The notes under the pieces: model-generated
What the model was told of the DNA's origin: nothing
Databases searched by the model: none
Seen by the model: only the letters and a program-made list of their open reading frames with translations
NCBI GenBank assembly: GCA_003520365.1
Contig: DOUW01000472.1
Coordinates: 1,187 to 7,217 of the forward strand
From: Massilia sp.
GTDB lineage: Bacteria; Pseudomonadota; Gammaproteobacteria; Burkholderiales; Burkholderiaceae_D
DNA: 6,031 nucleotides
Direction: 5' to 3'
Part shown: one piece after another, positions 1 to 5,841 of the stretch
How positions within the stretch are numbered: position 1 is the stretch's first letter
Layout: each line of letters begins with the position of its first letter
Program-made: the position numbers and the translations under genes

Positions 1-956
1 ATTTCCGAGGCCGAGGCCGAGCCGGTATTCACCAGCACCACCAGCGGCAGGGTCTTGAAGACGTGCGGTACGTTCGCCAGCGGATCGCGCCCGCTGCGCA
101 GCATGTAGTATTCGGGCCGGCCGAAGAAGCGCTGGCGCATCTCGGCCAGCTGGCCATTGGTCGAAACGATTTCCGCGCCCTCGGGCAGGAAGGCCGCGGC
201 CACCCCGATCGCGCCTTGCAGCAGGCCGCCCGGGTCGTTGCGCAGGTCGAGCACCAGGCCCTTCAGTTGCGGTTCCTTGCGCGCCAGCTCGGCCAGCTTG
301 GCGGCCATGTCGTCCACCGTCGGCTCCTGGAACTGCGAGATGCGCAGCCAGGCGTAGCCCGGCTCGACGAGCTTGGCCTTGACGCTTTTCTGCACGATTT
401 CCTGGCGCTCGACCGTCAGCACCAGCGGCTGCGGCGCGCTGGCGCGCGCAATGGTGAGCGTGACGCGGGTGCCGGGCGTGCCGCGCATGCGCTTGACCGC
501 TTCTTCCAGTCCCAGGCCACGCACGTCGGCGCCGTCGATGCGGGTGATCAGGTCGCCCGCCTGGATGCCGGCGCGCTCGGCCGGCGAATCCTCCATCGGC
601 GCGACGATCTCGACATAGCCTTCGTCGCTCTGGCCGATCTCGATGCCCAGGCCGACGAAGCGGCCCTCGGTGCCTTCGCGCAGCTCGCGGTAGGCGGCCG
701 GATCGAGGTAGCCGGAATGCGGGTCGAGCGAGCCGACCATGCCGTTGATGGCCTCGGTCAGCAGCTTGTCGCCCTTGACCGGTTCGACGTATTCGGACTG
801 GATGATGCCGGCCACCCGCGCAAGCTGGCGCAGTTCGTCGAGCGGCATGCTCGGCTCGACCGGCTTGTAGGCGAGCGCGGAAAACTGCATCGTGACCGCG
901 ACGCCGGCGGCAACGCCAACGGCCAGCAGGCCGGTGTTCTTCAGAGTGGAGCCCAT
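1..956 (-). CDS. ctpA: S41A carboxyl-terminal processing protease, CtpA-like (3' end beyond window)
   Basis: This encodes a periplasmic, membrane-anchored serine protease of the C-terminal processing (Prc/CtpA) family, which trims or degrades envelope proteins from their C-termini. The first 318 codons are visible. An uncleaved signal anchor lies at about residues 1-30. The S41 N-terminal region follows, with DPHSGYL at 78-84. A PDZ domain spans about 97-172 (FVGLGIEI; SPAERAGIQAGDLI). The substrate-cleft motif DLRNDPGGLL is at 237-246, and the nucleophile motif GSASASE is at 312-318. By family alignment the catalytic serine should be S315; the partner lysine, about 25 residues later, lies outside the window. 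The start at 956 gives MGSTLKN, usual for close relatives as I recall them. An in-frame ATG at 980 would add eight residues (MRRRTERS), and neither start has a strong ribosome site. In related genomes this gene often sits near gpmA and moeB; here its upstream neighbour is the LysR gene. The family is certain; the symbol is less so. Confidence 0.93.
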   Translation of the reverse strand, partial: MGSTLKNTGLLAVGVAAGVAVTMQFSALAYKPVEPSMPLDELRQLARVAGIIQSEYVEPVKGDKLLTEAINGMVGSLDPHSGYLDPAAYRELREGTEGRFVGLGIEIGQSDEGYVEIVAPMEDSPAERAGIQAGDLITRIDGADVRGLGLEEAVKRMRGTPGTRVTLTIARASAPQPLVLTVERQEIVQKSVKAKLVEPGYAWLRISQFQEPTVDDMAAKLAELARKEPQLKGLVLDLRNDPGGLLQGAIGVAAAFLPEGAEIVSTNGQLAEMRQRFFGRPEYYMLRSGRDPLANVPHVFKTLPLVVLVNTGSASASE

Positions 957-1015
957 AGATCGTTCTGTGCGGCGGCGCATGGCCCCGCTGTGCACGCATG
1001 AGATAGCGCGCGTCC

Positions 1016-1021
1016 AGTATA
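1016..1021 (-). promoter_or_regulatory. possible -10 element for ctpA
   Basis: Read on the minus strand this is TATACT, five of six matches to the sigma-70 -10 consensus, about 60 bases upstream of the ctpA start. No good -35 is found at 16-18 bases; TGACCC at 1043-1048 is too far away. It is weak evidence, recorded because it is the only AT-rich element in a GC-rich upstream region. Confidence 0.22.
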
Positions 1022-1110
1022 AACCCGATTCGCGCCCAGGCGGGTCAGCATGCCATGGATAGGCCTTCGATTTTGTCTACGCGCTCTACGGGATTCCGTT
1101 AAGCGCTCAA

Positions 1111-1124
1111 GTGTCGATAGACAC
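1111..1124 (-). terminator. small hairpin after the LysR gene, possible weak terminator
   Basis: GTGTC and GACAC form a perfect five-base-pair stem around a four-base loop, 13-26 bases past the LysR stop codon on the minus strand. It is followed by TTGAGCGCTT rather than a T-run, so any termination would be weak or factor-dependent. Confidence 0.25.
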
Positions 1125-1136
1125 GCTAGAACCAGT

Positions 1137-2054
1137 TCAAGGCACGCACGAGCGTACTAATGCGCGGAACCAGTCGAGCGCGGGATCGTTGTCGCTGCGC
1201 GGGTGCCAGATCATGTCGACCTCCAGATCGTCGACGTCGAACGGCAAGGGGCTGATGGCCAGGCCGAACGCCGCCGCATGGCGCGCAGCGACCCGGCCGT
1301 GCAGTGAGGCGATGAGCGGCGACTGCGCGGCCATGGCAAGCAGCGTCATCACATTGTGCGAGGAATGCGTCACCTGCAACTGCGCCGCAGCATGCCGGAG
1401 CATGTATGCCAGAAATCCCGATAGATCCATGTCGGCCGACACCAAGCCGTGTACGGCAGCAAAATACTCGTCTGCCGTGATCGGTGTCGAACAGGCGAGC
1501 AGAGAAGGATTGAAGCAGCAGACGTATTGTTCGCGGTACAGCTTCTCCCGGCGCAACCATCCCAGGTCGTCGGATGCATGCGCGATCATCAAGTCGATCC
1601 GGTCGTCGTTCAGCAAGACATGGAAGGCTTGCTCTGCGATGGGAATCGATTGGATCCGTATGCCGGGGGCATGCTGTCCGAGATGAGCGACCAGGGCCGG
1701 GACGATGATCGCCTCCGCTTGTCCATTGATGCCCAAACGGAAAGTGCGCGTTTCGCTGGCCGGGTCGAACCGGGCCTTTGCGGCGAGGGCCTCCTGCATT
1801 TGCAGCAAAAGCGGATGGAGGGCGGCGTGCAGCGCTTTTGCACGCGCGGTAGCCTGCATCACGTGGCCGGTACGGATGAACAGCGCATCGTCGAAGAGCG
1901 TGCGCAGGTTCGCCAATGCATGGCTCATCGCCGGTTGCCGGATTTTCAGCCGCGCCGCCGCGCGTGTCACGCTCAACTCTTGCATGAGAGCGTCGAAAGC
2001 CAGCAGCAGATTCAGGTCGAAGGTGCGCAGGTTGAAGTGATTGATTGCTTGCAT
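1137..2054 (-). CDS. LysR-type transcriptional regulator (NodD/NahR-like branch)
   Basis: This is a DNA-binding regulator of 305 residues, a normal length for the family. The N-terminal winged helix-turn-helix starts LRTFDLNLLLAFDALMQE, with the recognition helix region at about 28-47 (SVTRAAARLKIRQPAMSHAL). A linker helix follows (about 60-85), then a two-lobed periplasmic-binding-protein-like effector domain from about 95. The ending HPRSDNDPALDWFRALV is typical of the NodD/NahR/LinR-like branch, which often responds to aromatic or other small ligands; the ligand here is unknown. I chose the ATG at 2054 because it places the HTH at the usual distance from the N-terminus. An in-frame ATG at 2102 would give 321 residues but overlaps the palindrome at 2101-2115, and neither start has a clear Shine-Dalgarno. 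The gene diverges from the tricorn-like protease gene, so that gene and its own promoter are the likely targets. The assignment to LysR is firm; the branch is by resemblance. Confidence 0.92.
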   Translation of the reverse strand: MQAINHFNLRTFDLNLLLAFDALMQELSVTRAAARLKIRQPAMSHALANLRTLFDDALFIRTGHVMQATARAKALHAALHPLLLQMQEALAAKARFDPASETRTFRLGINGQAEAIIVPALVAHLGQHAPGIRIQSIPIAEQAFHVLLNDDRIDLMIAHASDDLGWLRREKLYREQYVCCFNPSLLACSTPITADEYFAAVHGLVSADMDLSGFLAYMLRHAAAQLQVTHSSHNVMTLLAMAAQSPLIASLHGRVAARHAAAFGLAISPLPFDVDDLEVDMIWHPRSDNDPALDWFRALVRSCVP

Positions 2055-2100
2055 AGACGTATCGATGAGGTCCAGGCGCAGCCTACCATGCTGATGGTGC

Positions 2101-2115
2101 ATCGAAATAATCGAT
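2101..2115. promoter_or_regulatory. probable LysR-type operator (perfect palindrome with T-N11-A)
   Basis: ATCGA-AATAA-TCGAT is a perfect five-base inverted repeat with a five-base spacer, and it contains the T-N11-A pattern (T2102, A2114) of classical LysR recognition sites. It lies 47-61 bases upstream of the chosen LysR start and about 120 bases upstream of the protease start. That position suits autorepression and activation of the divergent gene. Binding by this particular regulator is inferred. Confidence 0.5.
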
Positions 2116-2131
2116 GCAACTCATATTTTGG

Positions 2132-2150
2132 ATCGATTTGTTGAATTGAT
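2132..2150. promoter_or_regulatory. second, imperfect LysR-style operator half-site pair
   Basis: ATCGATT (2132-2138) and AATTGAT (2144-2150) match as an inverted repeat at six of seven positions around the spacer TGTTG. The centre is about 33 bases, roughly three helical turns, from the centre of the palindrome at 2101-2115, so both would face the same side of the DNA. LysR tetramers commonly use one strong and one degenerate site in this way; the pairing here is inferred. Confidence 0.35.
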
Positions 2151-2234
2151 GCAGAGCGGTTAGGATTTTCCATACGAAACCTTGGCTACCCGATAGGGAG
2201 CAATCACCCATTGATTTTTTGAAAAGCAGCATCT

Positions 2235-3458
2235 ATGGCATTCCCAACACCGGCAGTCGGCAGCACGCTTCCTACCCCCTCGCGATCATGGAAGTTCATC
2301 CCATCCCTGCTGGCGTTCGCTCTGCTGGTCAATGGCGCCGCCGCGTTCGCGGCCCTGCCAAGGTATCCGCAAGCGTACGACGGCAAGATCGTCTTCGGTG
2401 CGAACGAGCATCTCTGGACGGTGCCGCGCAGCGGCGGTACGGCAGTACAGTTGACAAAGGGGCCAGGGACCGATGTGTATCCGCGTGTGTCGCCGGATGG
2501 CCGTTGGATTGCTTATACAGGAATGAACAATGCCGGTAGCGATGTTTGGGTGATACCGGCGGCGGGCGGTAATGCCATGAGGCTGACCTATCACAACGGA
2601 CGTGGGCTGGACAATATTGTCGTGACCTGGTCGCCGGATTCGAGATATATCGTCTACCTGAGCCAGCACACGCAATGGAACCGGCTCGTCCGGGAGCTCT
2701 ACCGGGTTCCGGTGGCGGGCGGACTTCCCGAGGCCATGCCGCTCGACAACGCGGTCGGCATGGCCACCTATGGGCCAGACGGCCACACCATTGCCTATAA
2801 CCGGTTGCTGACGCAGAGCGGCAATTGGAAACGCTACGATGGCGGCATGTCGCGTGAGGTGTTTACGTATGACTTCGAGACGCGCGAGCTTCGCCGGCTG
2901 ACCGATTGGGCCGGCATCAATGGGTTCCCGATGTGGTATGGCCGAAAGATCTACTACCTGTCGGACCAGGACAGCGAGCGGCGGGCGAATATCTGGATGC
3001 TCGACCTGGACACCAACCAGCGGCGCCAGGTAACGCATTTCACCGACTACGACATCGATACGCCGGCGCTTGGCGATAACGCGATTACTTTCCAGCAGGG
3101 CGGCAAACTGTATCGCCTGGACCTGCCCAACGAGCGCCTTGGCGAGGTGAAGGTGTCGCTCCCGGGCGACAACCCGCGCACGATGAAGCGCACCGTTGCC
3201 GTCAAGGACTTGGTGCGCGGCGCCGCTGTCGTACGCGACGGTGACCTTGACCTGCCCGACCGCGTCAACTATGCACTCGCACCCGATGGGCGGCACAGCC
3301 TTTTTTCCGCACGCGGCGAGCTGTTCAGCGTCCCGACGCAGGACGGCAGGCCGGTCAACCTCACGAATAGCGCCGGTCGGTCAACCTCACGAATAGCGCC
3401 GGTGTCGAAGAGGACGCCCCAGCCTGGTCCCCGGATAACCGCACGGTGGCTTACGTGA
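2235..3458 (+). CDS. 5' fragment of the split tricorn-like protease: signal peptide and propeller part
   Basis: As written, translation from this ATG gives 407 residues. Residues 1-381 are native and the last 26 (from RSTSRIAP to the TGA) are out of frame. TGA at 2220-2222 closes the frame upstream, so this ATG is the only start that keeps the signal peptide (WKFIPSLLAFALLVNGAAAFA). Propeller-type SPDG motifs occur at about 86-89 (YPRVSPDGRWIAY) and 133-136 (TWSPDSRYIVY), with looser ones near 180 (GPDGHTIAY) and 350 (APDGRHSLF). The fragment has no catalytic residue. If made and exported it would be a broken propeller and probably unstable. An automatic annotation may list it as a stand-alone TolB-like or PD40 protein, which would be misleading. 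Confidence 0.6.
   Translation: MAFPTPAVGSTLPTPSRSWKFIPSLLAFALLVNGAAAFAALPRYPQAYDGKIVFGANEHLWTVPRSGGTAVQLTKGPGTDVYPRVSPDGRWIAYTGMNNAGSDVWVIPAAGGNAMRLTYHNGRGLDNIVVTWSPDSRYIVYLSQHTQWNRLVRELYRVPVAGGLPEAMPLDNAVGMATYGPDGHTIAYNRLLTQSGNWKRYDGGMSREVFTYDFETRELRRLTDWAGINGFPMWYGRKIYYLSDQDSERRANIWMLDLDTNQRRQVTHFTDYDIDTPALGDNAITFQQGGKLYRLDLPNERLGEVKVSLPGDNPRTMKRTVAVKDLVRGAAVVRDGDLDLPDRVNYALAPDGRHSLFSARGELFSVPTQDGRPVNLTNSAGRSTSRIAPVSKRTPQPGPRITARWLT
3352..3403. repeat. exact 26-bp direct tandem duplication inside the protease gene
   Basis: Bases 3352-3377 and 3378-3403 are identical and directly adjacent. Each copy begins CGGTCAACC and ends GCGCCGGT. As 26 is not a multiple of three, the extra copy shifts the frame. 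With one copy, the protein reads VNLTNSAGVEEDAPAWSPD, a sensible propeller blade joining the two open frames. The repeat stops cleanly at both sides (C3351 against T3377; C3378 against G3404). Confidence 0.97.
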
Positions 3459-5509
3459 CCGAGGTCGATGGCGCCCGCCAAGTTGCGGTGCGTTCCGTCG
3501 ACGGCGGGCCAGAGCGGCTGCTGACGCATTTCGAGAAGGGTTATTTCTTCACGCCTGTGTTCGCGCCGGATGGACGCAGCCTGAGTTTCAGCGATGGTGA
3601 GCACCGCTTGTGGCTGATCGGTATGGATGGCGGTGCGCCGCGTCAGGTGGCGCAGGACAAGCGCCAAGGCATCCACGACCAAGTCTTTTCACCCGACGGT
3701 CGCTGGCTGGCGTTCAGCATGGCCGCGACCGCCAAGCGGCGCGATCTTTACCTGTACGAGATCGCAACCGGCCGCACGCACCGCCTGGGCAAGGGCGAAG
3801 GCACTGACGCCAACCCGGCGTGGTCACCCGACGGTAAGCGCCTGTACTTTACCTCGGCCCGTCACGTGAATGCTGTGCCTTCCGACGAAGAAATTGACTT
3901 TGCGATGGTGAAATCCACGGGCATTTACGCGATCCACCTGCCCGATAGTACGGAGATCATGGTCCCGGAGAACCTGATGGCGCAGGCCGTGGCCGTGCCG
4001 GTGGAGCCGGGCAATATCGTCCAGCTCGATGCCCGCAAGGGCCGGCTTTATTACCTGACACAGCCTATCCCCCTGTTCAATGGCGTATTAAAAGGCGAAA
4101 AACCGACCCTGCACCGCTTCGATATCGACACCGAAAAAGACAGTGTCGTCGCCGAAGGCCTGGACAGCTATTCGCTGTCGCTGGATGGCGAAAAAGTGCT
4201 TGTCAAACAGGGGGACGACTACAGCGTGCTGGATGCCGAGCCCGGCGCCGCGGCTGCCCCGGCGCAGCGCCTTGACCTCGATCGCCTGCGCGTGACGGTG
4301 GATCCGTCCGTCGAATGGGCGCAGATGTTCCATCATGCCTGGCGGCTCCAGCGCGACCTGTTCGTTTCTCTGACGATGAACGGCCAGAACTGGGATGCCG
4401 TGCGCGTACGCTACGCGAAACTGCTGCCGCTGCTCGGTTCGCGCAGCGACTTGAACTGGCTGCTTGGCGAGATGCTCGGGGAACTGTCGAATTCCCACAT
4501 GTATGTCGGGGGCGGCGACGACGGTCATGCGGCCGACACCCCGGACCGGCCCCGACTCGGCGTCGATTGGGCGCTCGACCGGAATACCGGATGGTATAAG
4601 CTTGCGAAAATCCATGCCGGCGACAATACGCTGCGCGAGTATCGCAGCCCGCTGAGACAACCCGGGTTGCCGGTCAAGGCCGGCAATTACGTCTTGGCCA
4701 TCAACGGAATGGAGTTGCGGGCGCCCATGGTGCCGGACGCGCTTCTGCAGGGGCTGAATGCCTCCAGTCCCGTCGACCTGGACGTTGCGGACTCACCACA
4801 AGGCACGCGCCGGCACGTGCGCGTCCAGCCGGTGGTCAATGAGATGAACCTGCGCGAACTGGCTTGGATCGAGCACAACCGGGAAACGGTGGATCGGCTG
4901 TCATCCGGACGTGTGGGCTACGTCTATTTGGCGGACATGGGGCAACGTGGCCTGGAGCAGTTCACGCGCCAGTTCTACGCACAGCTGAACAGACAGGCGC
5001 TGATCCTGGATGTACGCTGGAACGGCGGCGGCTCGGTAGCGGACTACATGATCGAACGCTTGCGCCGGACGCAGGCTGCGTTCAACGGGAACCGCACCGG
5101 CGCCATGGACACGCAGCCGCAGGAACTCGGTGCCGGCCCCAAGGTAGTACTGATCAATCGTTGGACGGGCTCGAACGGGGAGCTGTTTCCGTATCTGTTC
5201 CAGCAGTATGGTCTCGGCCAAGCCGTAGGGACGCGTACCTGGGGCGGCCTGCGCGGCTATAACGGCAACGTACAGTTGATCGATGGCGGCTTTATCACGA
5301 TTCCGTCCAGGGCCGTCTACGGCATGCAGAGGAAAGAAGTCGTGGAAAACCACGGCGTCGATCCTGATGTGGTGGTGGAGAACATGCCCGCCGACCTGCT
5401 GGCAGGGCACGATGCGCAACTCGAAACCGCAGTGAAGCTGATGATCGAGGCGATTGACGGCCAAGCGAACCGGCTCCCGGATCAGGCAACAGCGGAATCA
5501 CGCCAATAG
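3446..5509 (+). CDS. 3' fragment of the split tricorn-like protease: remaining propeller, core, PDZ and S41 catalytic domain
   Basis: The open frame begins at 3371, after a TAG at 3368-3370. The first possible start is GTG at 3446, giving 687 residues. Fragment numbering: propeller blades at about 37-137 (FAPDGRSLSF, FSPDGRWLAF, WSPDGKRLYF), tricorn core with EWAQMFHHAWRLQRD at 290-304, S350-H351, PDZ at about 367-465, NGGG at 526-529, nucleophile S576, and Glu634. All catalytic positions lie here, but the piece lacks a signal peptide and half of its propeller. It has no visible ribosome site. The GTG overlaps the end of the 5' fragment by 13 bases, so coupled translation is conceivable but not supported. 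The most likely reading is that it is the downstream part of one broken gene, not a separate cytoplasmic protease. Confidence 0.65.
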   Translation: MAYVTEVDGARQVAVRSVDGGPERLLTHFEKGYFFTPVFAPDGRSLSFSDGEHRLWLIGMDGGAPRQVAQDKRQGIHDQVFSPDGRWLAFSMAATAKRRDLYLYEIATGRTHRLGKGEGTDANPAWSPDGKRLYFTSARHVNAVPSDEEIDFAMVKSTGIYAIHLPDSTEIMVPENLMAQAVAVPVEPGNIVQLDARKGRLYYLTQPIPLFNGVLKGEKPTLHRFDIDTEKDSVVAEGLDSYSLSLDGEKVLVKQGDDYSVLDAEPGAAAAPAQRLDLDRLRVTVDPSVEWAQMFHHAWRLQRDLFVSLTMNGQNWDAVRVRYAKLLPLLGSRSDLNWLLGEMLGELSNSHMYVGGGDDGHAADTPDRPRLGVDWALDRNTGWYKLAKIHAGDNTLREYRSPLRQPGLPVKAGNYVLAINGMELRAPMVPDALLQGLNASSPVDLDVADSPQGTRRHVRVQPVVNEMNLRELAWIEHNRETVDRLSSGRVGYVYLADMGQRGLEQFTRQFYAQLNRQALILDVRWNGGGSVADYMIERLRRTQAAFNGNRTGAMDTQPQELGAGPKVVLINRWTGSNGELFPYLFQQYGLGQAVGTRTWGGLRGYNGNVQLIDGGFITIPSRAVYGMQRKEVVENHGVDPDVVVENMPADLLAGHDAQLETAVKLMIEAIDGQANRLPDQATAESRQ

Positions 5510-5544
5510 AGCGGGGCTCTGTCGCGTTGGACTTCCCGGTATTT

Positions 5545-5572
5545 CCCCATTTTTATCATGATCTTAATGGGG
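5545..5572 (+). terminator. weak hairpin after the protease gene
   Basis: CCCCATT (5545-5551) and AATGGGG (5566-5572) pair over seven bases around a 14-base loop, 36 bases past the protease stop. There is no immediate T-run, only TTTT at 5584-5587, so it may slow or protect transcript ends rather than terminate strongly. Confidence 0.25.
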
Positions 5573-5812
5573 TCGAACTTCGCTTTTGGGGTGTCCTGTT
5601 CAAGGATCGTGACTACAGTGCCTGCCCCGGCGGCTTTGCTGAGTCATTGTTTCTGTCGGTATGTTTCAAGTCTTTATTGAGACGTAACAGCCGGCGTTTG
5701 TAAAGCCGTTTGGACTTCCGGTAAGCAATTGTAAGAATCGGCGCGGCAGGTTTGGCGTGGTCCTATAGTCAATTGCAGTTTTTCTCTCTCCACCGTTTTC
5801 GCAGTGGATTTT

Positions 5813-5838
5813 GCCCACGGTTCTCCGTGGGCTTTTTT
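5813..5838 (+). terminator. strong intrinsic terminator
   Basis: GCCCACGG, loop TTCT, CCGTGGGC form a perfect eight-base-pair GC-rich stem, followed directly by six T residues (5833-5838). It works only for plus-strand transcription. It lies over 300 bases past the protease stop, so it either ends a long 3' tail, ends an unrecognised small transcript, or is left from a gene lost by rearrangement. It also shields the transposase downstream from read-through. Confidence 0.85.
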
Positions 5839-5841
5839 ATT

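Larger units (their letters stand above)
2055..2234. promoter_or_regulatory. divergent control region between the LysR and tricorn-like genes
   Basis: This 180-base gap is noticeably more AT-rich than the flanking genes and must hold both promoters. ATCGAT occurs at 2061-2066, 2110-2115 and 2132-2137, and ATCGA again at 2101-2105. Other small inverted repeats are CAAT-N5-ATTG at 2201-2213, followed by a T-run to 2220, and CCC-GATA-GGG near 2189-2198. For the plus strand, TTGATG at 2146-2151 could be a -35, but no convincing -10 follows. The leader just before the protease ATG (GAAAAGCAGCATCT) has only a weak purine-rich ribosome site. Confidence 0.5.
2235..5509 (+). pseudogene. secreted tricorn-type S41B protease gene, frameshifted by a 26-bp tandem duplication
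   Basis: Read as one gene with one copy of the 26-bp repeat removed, this encodes 1082 residues, close to archaeal tricorn protease (about 1070). Order: signal peptide (about 1-39, cleavage likely at AFA-A), PD40/TolB-like beta-propeller repeats through the N-terminal half, tricorn core domain (from about 683), PDZ (about 762-860), S41 catalytic domain. Candidate catalytic residues are S745 and H746 (NSHMYVGGGD), nucleophile S971 (TGSNGELF) and E1029 (VENHGVDPD). The 58-residue spacing from S971 to E1029 equals that of the archaeal enzyme (S965, E1023). Asn972 replaces the Asp after the nucleophile; in tricorn that residue contributes mainly a backbone amide, so activity could survive. The signal peptide suggests peptide degradation in the periplasm or outside the cell. 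The gene is otherwise free of stops, so the lesion is recent, reversible or artefactual. An exact substrate cannot be given. Confidence 0.85.

Noticed and set aside
63..1001. Long plus-strand open frame opposite ctpA
   Set aside because: It is a GC-rich antisense shadow; the minus strand encodes a clear S41 protease with PDZ and GSASASE motifs.
1449..2144. Plus-strand frame of 231 codons across the LysR gene
   Set aside because: Antisense shadow of a complete LysR protein; it also crosses the operator region.
2101..2150. ATCGAT-rich gap as a CRISPR or origin repeat cluster
   Set aside because: The units are only six bases with irregular spacing and no spacers; operator half-sites explain them better.
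2286..3296. Minus-strand open frame of 336 codons opposite the protease
   Set aside because: No family resemblance; the plus strand carries the signal peptide and propeller motifs through the same bases.
3299..3308. Run of six T in the protease gene as a slippage frameshift
   Set aside because: The reading frame is sensible on both sides (HSLFSARGELF), so no shift occurs here; the 26-bp duplication fully explains the break.
5751..5769. Sigma-54 promoter
   Set aside because: The -24-like TTTGGC is present but the required GC at -12 is TA, so the match is not adequate.
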